Shown one piece after another: positions 37,489 to 46,096 of a stretch of DNA of 64,000 nt. The notes beneath the pieces are model-generated. The model made no database searches. It was not told the origin of the DNA and saw nothing but the letters and a program-made list of their open reading frames with translations. Numbering within the stretch: the stretch's first letter is position 1; each line of letters opens with the position of its first letter. Made by a program: the position numbers and the translations under genes. The DNA is from Mycolicibacterium crocinum (GTDB lineage Bacteria > Actinomycetota > Actinomycetes > Mycobacteriales > Mycobacteriaceae): NCBI RefSeq assembly GCF_022370635.2, contig NZ_CP092362.2:1674001-1738000 (forward strand). Direction: 5' to 3'.

Positions 37489-38709
37489 ATGTTCCGCTGG
37501 TGCTCGGCGACTGTGATGACGATGGCCCTCGTGTGGGGCGTGGTGCTGTCCGTGGCGCCACCGGCCTCGGCCGCCGATGCGACATCGATCGAGGCCGAAA
37601 CGATGCGCCTCTCGACAACCAAGGGCGCGAAAATCGTCACCGATCCGACCGCATCCGGTGGAACCGCGCTCGGTTTGACCGGCGCGGTGACACTCTCGGC
37701 GACCCTCGCGCTGCCGCAATCGGTCAAGATCGTGATGCGTTCCAGGGGACTGCAGTGTTTCGGGGCGCCTGTCGCCGCGGTGATCGTTGACGGTGTGGTG
37801 ATCGGCCGCAGCCCGATCACCGCGACCGCGTGGACCGATTACACCGCGACCGCCAACATCCCGGCGGGAACGCACACGATCGGAATCAAGTTCGCAAACC
37901 CGCAGTGGTTCTTCTGCGTCCGCGCGCTGTACATCGACACCGTCAGCATCGTGGCGTCGACCACCACCCAACCCGGTGACCGGACGCAGGCGCCGGTGGC
38001 CGACCTCCCTGGGTGGAAGCACATCGTCGCCGACAACTTCACCAAGGACGCCCCGTTGGGAAGCTGGGCGAACCCCTCGGATCCCGCCAAAGTCGTCTAC
38101 GTCGGCGACGGCGGAACGCAATGGCTCACCTACCCGCAGACATTCACCGACACCTACCAGCATCGCCCGTATCGCCCCGACCAGGTGCTCAGTGTCGGCA
38201 ACGGGACGCTGGACTACTACCTGCACAACGTCGACGGCCAACCGGCCGGCGCCAACCCGTCCCCGATCCTGCCGAACGGCACCCAGTATCAGACCTATGG
38301 CCGCTATTCGGTGCGGCTCAAAGCCGACACCGCGACGCTGGCCGAGTATCACATCGCGTTCCTGCTGTGGCCGCAGTCCGAACTGTGGCCCAGCGACGGT
38401 GAGGAGGACTTCCCCGAAGGGGCCTTGTCGTCGACCGCCAAGGCGTTCGCGCACTATGCCCGCTCGACCGGCGGCCAGGACGGAGTGGACACCGGCAAGC
38501 TGTTCACCGACTGGCACGTGTACACCATCGAGTGGGTGCCCGGACATGTCCGGTTCTATCTCGACGACGCTCTGGTGCTGGACAGCACCAAGTACGTGCC
38601 CAGCAAGCCGATGCGCTGGCAACTGCAGATCGAAACCGACGGGAACGGAACCAACAGCGGTCATGTGCTGGTCGACTGGATTTCCATCTGGTCGTACACA
38701 GGAAGTTGA
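37489..38709 (+). CDS. Secreted GH16-like hydrolase with N-terminal carbohydrate-binding domain
   Basis: This 406-residue protein has a signal peptide (about residues 1-29, ending PASAAD). Residues about 30-155 look like a CBM6/35-type beta-sandwich (TSIEAETMRLSTTKG), with two Cys likely in a disulfide (C90 and C143). After a linker, the C-terminal ~235 residues are GH16-like, with the catalytic E305-x-D307-x-x-E310 in DGEEDFPEG and FYLDDALVLDSTKYVPS. ATG 37489 is chosen because the signal peptide then starts properly; an in-frame GTG lies upstream. With the other GH16 gene it brackets a small divergent unit. A role in remodelling the cluster's own glycan is inferred from position. Confidence 0.85.
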   Translation: MFRWCSATVMTMALVWGVVLSVAPPASAADATSIEAETMRLSTTKGAKIVTDPTASGGTALGLTGAVTLSATLALPQSVKIVMRSRGLQCFGAPVAAVIVDGVVIGRSPITATAWTDYTATANIPAGTHTIGIKFANPQWFFCVRALYIDTVSIVASTTTQPGDRTQAPVADLPGWKHIVADNFTKDAPLGSWANPSDPAKVVYVGDGGTQWLTYPQTFTDTYQHRPYRPDQVLSVGNGTLDYYLHNVDGQPAGANPSPILPNGTQYQTYGRYSVRLKADTATLAEYHIAFLLWPQSELWPSDGEEDFPEGALSSTAKAFAHYARSTGGQDGVDTGKLFTDWHVYTIEWVPGHVRFYLDDALVLDSTKYVPSKPMRWQLQIETDGNGTNSGHVLVDWISIWSYTGS

Positions 38710-38749
38710 CACCCGAGCGTGCGATATCAGCTAACGGTAGGCTAAGTCG

Positions 38750-40963
38750 GTGCTGCACACCGTCGAGAGCCCGCCGGCACCGCCGGCTCTCCGGACGCCA
38801 CTGCCGCCCTGGGTTCCGCTGACCGTCGTCGTCTCCGCAACTCTGATCGCCGCTTCAATTGTCGTGACCGTGCTCGCCCGTGTCGGCGTGGCCGATGTGC
38901 TGCCGCCGTCGGTGCGCGCCGTTGTGGGAGTTCTGGCGGTGTTCGCCATACCGGGCCTTCCGATCGCTGCACTGTTGCGATTGCCGAACGGGTTGTTCGC
39001 CGGTGTTGCGGTGTCGGTGTCGCTCGCGGTGAACATCCTTGTCGCACAATTCAATTACGCGGGGGACTTCCATCGGCCATACGCCGCCCAATACGCGGTG
39101 CTGACCCTGGGCGTGGTCGCCACCGCGGTGTTGGCACGCCAGTGGTATCGCCATCCCGGCTCGGCGCCGGTGGCGGGCGTATTGCGCTGGGCGCGAAGCG
39201 GATTGGCCCCGACCGGCGACCGGCGAATCAGCCTTACGCTGCTGCTGGCCGTGGTGGTGTTGTTCGGCACCGCTGTCTATCGGCTTGACGTGCATGCCGC
39301 CGGCGCCCTTGGCGTAGTCGGCATCCTCGGTGTCGACTACTGGGTCGGGATGGTGCTGCTGTGCGTCGTCTTCGTCATCGAATACCGCCGCGCCGCCATC
39401 GACCGGCTCACGATCGCCGTCGCCAACGTCGTCCTCACCGCGTACATCACCATGCCCGTCGCCTGGTCGCTGGGCACCGCGCCGTTCGTGACCGGCTACG
39501 TGCACCGCATGATCACCAACTGGCTGATCACCGCGGGCACGCTGCCGCCGCCGGTAGACGCCCGGATCAGCTGGGCCGGCTTCTTCTCGGCCGCGGCCAA
39601 CCTGATCACCACTACCGGCTTGTACGACAGCGTGATCCTCGTGGTCAGTGCGTCGCTGGTCTTCGGTGTCCTGCTGATGTTCCCGGTCTATGCGATCGGC
39701 CTGTCGATCACCGGAAGCCGGCGGGTCGCGTGGCTCGGTGTCACGATGCTCACGCTCTTCAACTGGTATCAACAGGACTACTTCGCCCCGCAGGCCGTCG
39801 CGATGCAGTTCTACGCCACGATCCTGGCCGTATTGCTGTGGCAGTTGCGCAATTCGAACGTTCCGGCTCTCGCGGGCAGCTGGGCCCGGCGCATGACGAC
39901 GGCATGGCGGCGGATACCGGGACGGGTGACCGGCCGCGGCGGGGGATGGACCCTGGCGGTCGAAGCGACGTTGGTGCTCATCCTCGCCGCGATGGTGGTG
40001 GAGCATCAGCTGACACCACTGTCCGCGATCGGCGCACTCGTGGTCTTCGCGGTTGCCGGTGTGACCCGGTACAAGCTGCTGTGGCTGGCGGCGTTCGTGA
40101 TGTTCATCTTCTGGTTTCGCTATGGCGCCACCGCGTACTGGACGGGCCACCTCGGCCAGGTGATCTCCGATATCGGTGGCGTCGATCAGAATCTGAATTC
40201 CAGTGTTTCGCAGAAGATCACCGGTGATCCCACCTATCGCCGCATGCAGCTGCTGCGGCTGGTCGCCGCACTGGTGGTGATGGGGATGGCCGGTCTCGGG
40301 TGGCTGCGGCTGCGTCGGCTGCCGCGCAGCCGACCGTGGCTGATCGCCGCCCTGGCACTGGGGCCGTTCGGTTTGGTGTTGCTCCAAAGTTATGGCGGCG
40401 AGGTGGCGATCCGCGCCTTTCTCTATGGGTCCCCGGTTCTTTCGCCGCTGGCCGCGTTGAGCATCATGCCGCTGCTGCGGCCGCGCAGCGGTGGCGTCGT
40501 CGCGCGACGGGTCACCGCCGCGGCGGCAGGCATCGTGTTGCTCTTCACCGCCCTGCTGGTGACGGCCAACCGCGGGCTCAACATCTCGTTCGAGCGCACG
40601 ACACCGCACGAGTTGGCCATCGGTACCGAACTCGTCGACCGGATCGGCAACGCCGGGCTGGGCTATTGGGGCCAGGGCGCCCTCTACGGAGTGCCGCGAA
40701 AGTTCGAACTGAAGACCGCGTGCTTCGAATCCGCGGAGGATCTGGCCGACTGCACGGCGCAACCCGAAGTTCAGTACTTCTCCAACACCCAGCAGGACGA
40801 GAACTTCGTCCGCTACAGCGCCGGGGTCAGCCGCGACACGACGCAACGCGCACTGGAGCTTTTGCAGACCGAGAAGGGCTATCAGAAGATCTACGACTCC
40901 GGCGGGGTGCTGGTGCTCAAACGGCCCGACGTGCCGGACGTCCATCTCGGAGGTGGCCGATGA
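38750..40963 (+). CDS. Large polytopic membrane protein, 737 aa, possible polymerase or GT-C
   Basis: I do not recognise the family. The protein has roughly 14 hydrophobic segments over residues 20-620 (for example LTVVVSATLIAASIVVTVLA and LLLAVVVLFGTAVY). It ends in about 110 non-membrane residues after ANRGLNISFERT, probably outside the cell. Long extracytoplasmic loops between segments recall GT-C glycosyltransferases and polysaccharide polymerases, and its place after flippase and GH16 genes would suit a polymerase or a lipid-sugar transferase. No D-D/E-x-D GT-C motif can be pinned down by eye. GTG 38750 is the start; the end overlaps the next ATG. Confidence 0.7.
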   Translation: MLHTVESPPAPPALRTPLPPWVPLTVVVSATLIAASIVVTVLARVGVADVLPPSVRAVVGVLAVFAIPGLPIAALLRLPNGLFAGVAVSVSLAVNILVAQFNYAGDFHRPYAAQYAVLTLGVVATAVLARQWYRHPGSAPVAGVLRWARSGLAPTGDRRISLTLLLAVVVLFGTAVYRLDVHAAGALGVVGILGVDYWVGMVLLCVVFVIEYRRAAIDRLTIAVANVVLTAYITMPVAWSLGTAPFVTGYVHRMITNWLITAGTLPPPVDARISWAGFFSAAANLITTTGLYDSVILVVSASLVFGVLLMFPVYAIGLSITGSRRVAWLGVTMLTLFNWYQQDYFAPQAVAMQFYATILAVLLWQLRNSNVPALAGSWARRMTTAWRRIPGRVTGRGGGWTLAVEATLVLILAAMVVEHQLTPLSAIGALVVFAVAGVTRYKLLWLAAFVMFIFWFRYGATAYWTGHLGQVISDIGGVDQNLNSSVSQKITGDPTYRRMQLLRLVAALVVMGMAGLGWLRLRRLPRSRPWLIAALALGPFGLVLLQSYGGEVAIRAFLYGSPVLSPLAALSIMPLLRPRSGGVVARRVTAAAAGIVLLFTALLVTANRGLNISFERTTPHELAIGTELVDRIGNAGLGYWGQGALYGVPRKFELKTACFESAEDLADCTAQPEVQYFSNTQQDENFVRYSAGVSRDTTQRALELLQTEKGYQKIYDSGGVLVLKRPDVPDVHLGGGR

Positions 40964-41154
40964 TCGAACTCGCGTTGTTTGCCGCGGCCGGGCTGTTGTA
41001 TGCGCTGGCCAGTTATCGGCGCGAACGGGCGGTGCCCGGGGACGGGACACGCCGCATTGACCGGACCACCGCGATCGTCATGATCGAGGCGGTGTGCATG
41101 GCCGTCGCCGCCGTCGTCGCCGCACTGCTCTACATGGTGACGGTGGTCTCGTGA
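40960..41154 (+). CDS. Small two-span membrane protein, 64 aa
   Basis: This short protein has two hydrophobic helices (IELALFAAAGLLYALASY and VMIEAVCMAVAAVVAALLYM) joined by a charged loop of about 20 residues. ATG 40960 overlaps the stop of the large membrane protein by 4 bp, and an aggtgg Shine-Dalgarno lies before it, so it is likely a small subunit or partner of that protein. The family is not known to me. The next gene begins 17 bp downstream. Confidence 0.65.
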   Translation: MIELALFAAAGLLYALASYRRERAVPGDGTRRIDRTTAIVMIEAVCMAVAAVVAALLYMVTVVS

Positions 41155-41171
41155 GGGAGGATCAGACCGAC

Positions 41172-41972
41172 ATGGTGACGCAAGGGCGGTCCAACAGGAC
41201 AACGGTGACCTGTGCCAACGGTCATGAGAACCCGGACGGGCAGTATTTCTGCGGCGACTGCGGAGCCGCGCTGGAGCCGGGACTGCTGATCTGCCTGTCC
41301 GGGCACGCCAATCCCGATGACCGGAGATTCTGCGGCGACTGCGGTGCACCTCTGGTCGCACCGCCGGACGTCGAATCCGCCAACTCGACCGCACGCTGGT
41401 CGGTCGACCCCACCGGCCGGCATCAGTGCCGCTACTGGGACGGGGTTCGCTGGACGCGGCACGTGGCCGATGGCGGAACCCTCGGAAGCGACCGCGCCCG
41501 CCCGTCCGGCGGGCGGGTGGATTCCTGGATCGCGCTGGTCGCCGGGCTGATCACGGTGGCACTGCTGGCCGGTGCGGGTGCCGACATCTGGGTTCAGCTG
41601 TCCCGGGCGAAGGACACCGCGAAGGAGAAACAAGCAGCCGCGCAGACCACCACCACAAGCGCGCAGACGTCGGCCGTGGCAGCATCGACGACCATCAGCG
41701 AGCCGCCGCCGGCGGAACCGCCTGCCGCGCCGGTATTGGTCCGCGTCGCGACCCCATGCCAGCCCGGCAGCGCCGAGGGCATCGCCGCCGACGGTTCGGC
41801 CACCTACTGTGCGCGCCTCGCCGACACCGACACCTACCTCTGGTCGCTGACGCCCGGCGACATCCCGATGCCCGACGTCGGACAAGGTGGCGACCCGGCG
41901 ATCGCAGTGTGCATGGCCCAGACCGAACGCACTGAAGCTGGCTGCGTCGAATATCTCCAACCTGCTCGGTGA
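41172..41972 (+). CDS. Double zinc-ribbon, DUF2510 and membrane-anchored protein, 266 aa
   Basis: Two zinc ribbons come first: C14...C27-G-D-C30 and C41...C54-G-D-C57, each with a matching A/S-x-G-H-x-N-P-D stretch, which suggests a duplication. A DUF2510 motif follows (residues 76-98, with W-S-V-D-P-T-G and RYWDGVRWTRHV). One transmembrane helix lies near 118-138 (IALVAGLITVALLAGAGADI). The Ala/Thr/Pro-rich linker and a C-terminal domain with several Cys lie outside the cell. It could link a cytoplasmic zinc domain to an outside sensor; the function is unknown. ATG 41172 is 11 bases after gggagga; a GTG at 41151 is possible. Confidence 0.75.
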   Translation: MVTQGRSNRTTVTCANGHENPDGQYFCGDCGAALEPGLLICLSGHANPDDRRFCGDCGAPLVAPPDVESANSTARWSVDPTGRHQCRYWDGVRWTRHVADGGTLGSDRARPSGGRVDSWIALVAGLITVALLAGAGADIWVQLSRAKDTAKEKQAAAQTTTTSAQTSAVAASTTISEPPPAEPPAAPVLVRVATPCQPGSAEGIAADGSATYCARLADTDTYLWSLTPGDIPMPDVGQGGDPAIAVCMAQTERTEAGCVEYLQPAR

Positions 41973-41999
41973 TCGGGGCGACTAGGTAATCTTCGGCGC

Positions 42000-42518
42000 G
42001 TGGGATATCCCGAGAACGTGCTGGCCGGGGGCGAGCAGGTGGTGCTGCACCGCCACCCGCACTGGAAACGACTGGTCGGTCCGATCCTGGTGCTGCTGAT
42101 CGCGACGATTCTGGCCGCGTTCGTGGCCGCACTGGTCAACAACACCAGCTGGGACCCGACCGCCAAGAAGGTACTTTTCGGCGTGATCGCGGCGATCTGG
42201 CTGATCCTAGTCGGCTGGCTCACGTTGTGGAAGTTCTTGAATTGGCTCACAACGCATTTCGTGATCACCGACCGCCGGGTGATGTTCCGGCACGGACTGC
42301 TGACCCGCTCAGGTATCGATATTCCGTTGGCGCGCATCAACAGTGTGGAATTCCGGCACGGACTGCTCGATCGCATGATGCGCACCGGCACGCTGATCAT
42401 CGAATCGGCGAGCCAGGATCCTCTTGAATTCCACGACATTCCCCGCGTGGAGCGGGTGCACTCACTGCTCTATCACGAAGTCTTCGACACTCTGGGCTCC
42501 GAAGAGTCGCCCAGCTGA
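42000..42518 (+). CDS. PH-domain (bPH2/DUF304) membrane protein, 172 aa
   Basis: This protein is the likely orthologue of Rv3278c. It has two transmembrane helices (VGPILVLLIATILAAFVAAL and VLFGVIAAIWLILVGWLTLW) and then a bacterial PH-like domain starting TTHFVITDRRVMFRHG. That domain ends with the TLIIESASQDPLEFHDIP strand usual for this family. Function is not established. GTG 42000 has almost no leader upstream with a Shine-Dalgarno and may be leaderless. It marks the return to conserved mycobacterial gene order after the sugar block. The 3' end overlaps the GtrA-like gene by 46 bp. Confidence 0.85.
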   Translation: MGYPENVLAGGEQVVLHRHPHWKRLVGPILVLLIATILAAFVAALVNNTSWDPTAKKVLFGVIAAIWLILVGWLTLWKFLNWLTTHFVITDRRVMFRHGLLTRSGIDIPLARINSVEFRHGLLDRMMRTGTLIIESASQDPLEFHDIPRVERVHSLLYHEVFDTLGSEESPS

Positions 42519-43123
42519 CGTGCGGTTCGACGGCGCCGCAACGGTGTGACGGTGCCGCCCGCCTCGTACTCGTCCTCCAGCGCCTCGGCGATTCCACCGC
42601 CGGTGAGCGTGGACTCGAGCCCCTTGTCGTGGGCCGGGCCGAACTCGTCGGGGAAGACCCAGCGCCGGAACGCCCAGAACCGGAACGCCATCTGCAGCAG
42701 ATTGCCGATGAGGTAGGCGGACAGGAAGTCGGCGATGTTCTCGACAGTCAGGGATACGTGCGGCACACGCAGCTCCAGCACGTAGCTGGAGAACCACAGC
42801 GGCGCCATGCTCAGCAGTACGCCGACGCCGCTGACCACGAAGAACAACAGTGCCTCGTGGTGACGCTCGCGCCCGCCCCGGTTCCGGAAACTCCATTCCC
42901 GGTTCAGCACGTAGGAGGCGATCACGGCGACGATGCCCGCGATCACCTTGGCGGTGACCGGCTTGGGCTCGAGGATCGTCAGCTTCAGCGTGTAGAAGAT
43001 CGCGGAGTCGATGATGAACGTCGTCGCACCGACGATCGCGAACTTGATGAGCTCGTGATGCCGCTCGGCGAAGGGCCGGATCGGTCGGGGGAGCCGAGCG
43101 ATGGTGGCATCAGCGAAAGACAC
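42473..43123 (-). CDS. GtrA-like membrane protein
   Basis: This is a GtrA family protein (likely orthologue of Rv3277), with four transmembrane helices in about 216 residues. It starts VSFADATIARLPRPIRPFAE and has the family pattern LIKFAIVGATTFIIDSAIFY and VIASYVLNREWSFRNR. GtrA proteins are thought to help flip polyprenyl-phosphate sugars or to be required with a GT for glycan decoration. The C-terminal 50 residues form an acidic and basic tail. The start is GTG 43123 by family length; GTG 43147 would add 8 residues. It converges on the PH gene and overlaps it by 46 bp. Confidence 0.87.
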   Translation of the reverse strand: MSFADATIARLPRPIRPFAERHHELIKFAIVGATTFIIDSAIFYTLKLTILEPKPVTAKVIAGIVAVIASYVLNREWSFRNRGGRERHHEALLFFVVSGVGVLLSMAPLWFSSYVLELRVPHVSLTVENIADFLSAYLIGNLLQMAFRFWAFRRWVFPDEFGPAHDKGLESTLTGGGIAEALEDEYEAGGTVTPLRRRRTARQLGDSSEPRVSKTS

Positions 43124-43180
43124 AAGGAGCAAGTCTACGGAAGTCACCGCAGGTGTGCGTACTCGCGCAGGTCTGACACC

Positions 43181-44398
43181 ATGATGGCCGTGTCGAAGCG
43201 CCCCACACCCCCCATCGTCGCCATGGTCGGCGGCGGGCAGCTGGCCCGGATGACCCACCAGGCCGCGATCGCCCTCGGCCAGAGCCTGCGGGTGCTGGCC
43301 GTGAGCTCCGACGACCCGGCCGCTCAGGTGAGTCCCGATGTCGTCATCGGCGCGCACACCGACCTCGATGCGCTGCGCCAAGCGGCCACGGGCGCCGCCG
43401 CGTTGACCTTCGACCACGAGCATGTGCCGACCGAGCTGCTCGACACGCTGGTCGCCGAAGGCGTGAAGGTCTTCCCGCCGCCGGAAGCGCTGGTCCACGC
43501 CCAGGACAAGCTGGTGATGCGGCGCAAGCTGGAGAAGCTGGGCGCGCCGATCCCGCGGTTTACCGCGGTAAACCACGTCGACGACGTCGACGCCTTCGCC
43601 GCAGAAACCGGCGGGCCTGTCGTGATCAAGACCGTGCGTGGCGGATACGACGGCCGCGGCGTGGTGCTCGCCCGTGATCTTGCCCACGCTCGCGAGGTGG
43701 TCGCCGACTATCTCGCCGACAACGTGGCGGTGCTGCTCGAGGAGCGGGTGGCGATGCGGCGCGAGCTGTCCGCGCTGGTGGCCCGCTCACCGTTCGGTCA
43801 GGGCGCGGCGTGGCCAATCGTGGAAACCGTGCAGCGCGACGGCATCTGCGTCACCGTCGTGGCACCTGCGGCGGGGCTCTCCGACGAGCTGGCCGCCGAG
43901 GCCGAGCAGCTGGGGCTGAGGCTGGCCGGTGAGCTCGGCGTGGTCGGGGTGTTGGCCGTCGAGCTGTTCGAGACCACCGAGGGGACGCTGCTGGTCAACG
44001 AGCTGGCGATGCGGCCGCACAACTCCGGGCACTGGACCATGGACGGCGCGGTGACCAGTCAGTTCGAGCAGCACGTCCGGGCCGTTCTGGACTATCCGCT
44101 CGGCGATACCCGGCCGATCGCGCCGGTGACCGTGATGGCCAACGTGCTCGGCGCGCCGCAGGCACCGCAGATGAGTGTCGACGAGCGGTTGCACCACCTG
44201 TTCGGCCGCATCCCGGAGGCCAAGGTCCACCTGTACGGGAAGGCCGAACGGCCGGGCCGCAAGGTGGGTCACGTCAACATCGTCGGTGCGCCGGATTGTG
44301 ACGTTGATCAGGTACGTGAACGGGCCGAGCGAGCGGCACACTGGTTGTCTCACGCGGAATGGACTGACGGATGGGACGGGCACAGCGCGAATGACTGA
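43181..44398 (+). CDS. purK: N5-carboxyaminoimidazole ribonucleotide synthase
   Basis: PurK makes N5-CAIR from AIR, bicarbonate and ATP in purine synthesis. The ATP-grasp protein has [21 protein letters not shown] at the N-terminus, given here as G-G-G-Q-L-A-R-M. It also has the glycine-rich ATP loop [13 protein letters not shown] and the metal-binding [17 protein letters not shown] stretch. The length of 405 residues is normal. ATG 43181 or 43184 is the start. The gene overlaps purE by 8 bp, so the two are translationally coupled. Order and orientation next to fadE25 are as in other mycobacteria. Confidence 0.96.
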   Translation: MMAVSKRPTPPIVAMVGGGQLARMTHQAAIALGQSLRVLAVSSDDPAAQVSPDVVIGAHTDLDALRQAATGAAALTFDHEHVPTELLDTLVAEGVKVFPPPEALVHAQDKLVMRRKLEKLGAPIPRFTAVNHVDDVDAFAAETGGPVVIKTVRGGYDGRGVVLARDLAHAREVVADYLADNVAVLLEERVAMRRELSALVARSPFGQGAAWPIVETVQRDGICVTVVAPAAGLSDELAAEAEQLGLRLAGELGVVGVLAVELFETTEGTLLVNELAMRPHNSGHWTMDGAVTSQFEQHVRAVLDYPLGDTRPIAPVTVMANVLGAPQAPQMSVDERLHHLFGRIPEAKVHLYGKAERPGRKVGHVNIVGAPDCDVDQVRERAERAAHWLSHAEWTDGWDGHSAND

Positions 44399-44897
44399 CA
44401 AACCGGTGGTGGGCCTGATCATGGGGTCTGACAGCGACTGGCCCGTCATGGAAGCGGCCGCCGAGGCGCTGGCCGAGTTCGAGGTGCCGTTCGAGGTCGG
44501 CGTCGTCTCCGCGCACCGCACGCCTGGGCGGATGCTGGACTACGCGCGCGCGGCGGCCGGCCGCCATATCCAGGTGATCATCGCCGGCGCCGGCGGGGCG
44601 GCCCATCTGCCCGGCATGGTGGCCTCGGCCACGCCGCTGCCGGTGATCGGGGTGCCGGTCCCGTTGGCCAAGCTCGACGGGCTGGATTCGCTGCTGTCGA
44701 TCGTCCAGATGCCGGCGGGAGTGCCGGTGGCCACGGTGTCGATCGGCGGCGCCCGCAACGCCGGGCTGCTGGCGGTGCGCATTCTGGCGACCTCGGATGT
44801 GGCGCTGCGCAAGCGGATGGAGGCCTTCCAGGACGATCTGGAAGCGCAGGTACTGGCGAAGGATCGTGCGCTGCGGGAGCGATTACTCGGTGAGTGA
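44391..44897 (+). CDS. purE: N5-carboxyaminoimidazole ribonucleotide mutase
   Basis: PurE converts N5-CAIR to CAIR. The 168-residue protein has the phosphate and substrate motif [14 protein letters not shown] at its N-terminus, then [15 protein letters not shown] and the glycine-rich [15 protein letters not shown], the standard class I PurE signature. The length is typical and the enzyme is an octamer in the family. ATG 44391 lies within the end of purK, and the stop is followed after 41 bp by fadE25. No riboswitch or other control is visible upstream of purK. Confidence 0.96.
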   Translation: MTDKPVVGLIMGSDSDWPVMEAAAEALAEFEVPFEVGVVSAHRTPGRMLDYARAAAGRHIQVIIAGAGGAAHLPGMVASATPLPVIGVPVPLAKLDGLDSLLSIVQMPAGVPVATVSIGGARNAGLLAVRILATSDVALRKRMEAFQDDLEAQVLAKDRALRERLLGE

Positions 44898-44938
44898 CGG
44901 GCCGGGTAAAGTTACCGGTGAGTAGCAAGGAGGCTGTG

Positions 44939-46096
44939 ATGGCTGGAAATCCGGATTTCGACGTATTCAAGTTGCCCGAGGAGCACGACGAGCTGCGGGC
45001 TGCGATCCGCGCGCTGGCGGAGAAGGAGATCGCTCCCCACGCTGCGGACGTCGACGAAAACTCGCGCTTTCCTCAAGAGGCCCTGGACGCGCTGAACGCG
45101 TCGGGTTTCAACGCCGTCCATGTGCCGGAGGAGTACGGCGGTCAGGGTGCGGACTCGGTGGCCGCGTGCGTCGTCATCGAGGAGGTCGCGCGGGTCGACG
45201 CGTCGGCGTCGCTGATTCCCGCGGTCAACAAGCTTGGCACGATGGGTTTGATCCTGCGCGGGTCCGACGAGCTGAAGAAGAAGGTGCTGCCGTCGATCGC
45301 CGGGGGTGAGATGGCGTCGTACGGCCTGAGCGAGCGCGAGGCCGGTAGCGACGCGGCGTCGATGAAGACCCGCGCCAAGGCCGACGGCGACGACTGGATC
45401 CTCAACGGCGCCAAGGCCTGGATCACCAACGGCGGCAAGTCGAGCTGGTACACCGTGATGGCCGTGACCGACCCGGACAAGGGCGCCAACGGCATCTCGT
45501 CGTTCATGGTCCACATCGACGACGAGGGTTTCTCGATCGGTCCCAAGGAGCGCAAGCTCGGCATCAAGGGTTCGCCGACCACCGAGTTGTACTTCGAGAA
45601 CTGCCGCATCCCGGGTGACCGGATGATCGGCGATCCCGGCACCGGTTTCAAGACCGCGCTGGCCACCCTGGACCACACCCGCCCGACCATCGGTGCCCAA
45701 GCCGTCGGTATCGCGCAGGGTGCGTTGGACGCGGCGATCGAATACACCAAGGACCGCAAGCAGTTTGGTTCGTCAATCTCGGATTTCCAGGGTGTGCAGT
45801 TCATGCTCGCCGACATGGCGATGAAGGTCGAGGCGGCGCGGCTGATGGTCTATTCGGCGGCTGCTCGCGCCGAGCGCGGTGAGCCCAACCTCGGGTTCAT
45901 CTCGGCGGCGTCGAAGTGCTTCGCCTCCGACGTCGCCATGGAGGTCACCACCGACGCCGTGCAGCTGTTCGGCGGTGCCGGTTACACCGTGGACTTCCCG
46001 GTGGAGCGAATGATGCGCGATGCCAAGATCACTCAGATCTACGAGGGTACGAACCAGATCCAGCGGGTCGTGATGTCCCGGGCGCTGCTGCGCTAG
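44939..46096 (+). CDS. fadE25: Acyl-CoA dehydrogenase
   Basis: FadE25 is a flavin acyl-CoA dehydrogenase that introduces the 2,3-double bond in beta-oxidation. The 385-residue protein has YGLSEREAGSDAASM and WITNGG for FAD, RKQFGSSISDFQGVQF, and the C-terminal catalytic region IYEGTNQIQRVVM, where the base Glu is E in I-Y-E-G-T. ATG 44939 follows a very strong aaggagg (44927-44933), which rules out the upstream GTG at 44894. Substrate chain length is not certain. It follows purK-purE as in M. tuberculosis. The last 4 bp overlap birA on the opposite strand. Confidence 0.94.
   Translation: MAGNPDFDVFKLPEEHDELRAAIRALAEKEIAPHAADVDENSRFPQEALDALNASGFNAVHVPEEYGGQGADSVAACVVIEEVARVDASASLIPAVNKLGTMGLILRGSDELKKKVLPSIAGGEMASYGLSEREAGSDAASMKTRAKADGDDWILNGAKAWITNGGKSSWYTVMAVTDPDKGANGISSFMVHIDDEGFSIGPKERKLGIKGSPTTELYFENCRIPGDRMIGDPGTGFKTALATLDHTRPTIGAQAVGIAQGALDAAIEYTKDRKQFGSSISDFQGVQFMLADMAMKVEAARLMVYSAAARAERGEPNLGFISAASKCFASDVAMEVTTDAVQLFGGAGYTVDFPVERMMRDAKITQIYEGTNQIQRVVMSRALLR

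Noticed and set aside
38855..41050. A 731-codon open frame on the minus strand opposite the large membrane protein.
   Set aside because: The product is rich in His, Gln and Arg with no domain, while the plus-strand frame gives regular transmembrane helices and a coupled downstream gene.
44894..44938. Upstream GTG start for fadE25 overlapping purE.
   Set aside because: The ATG at 44939 has a strong aaggagg at the right distance and gives the family N-terminus.
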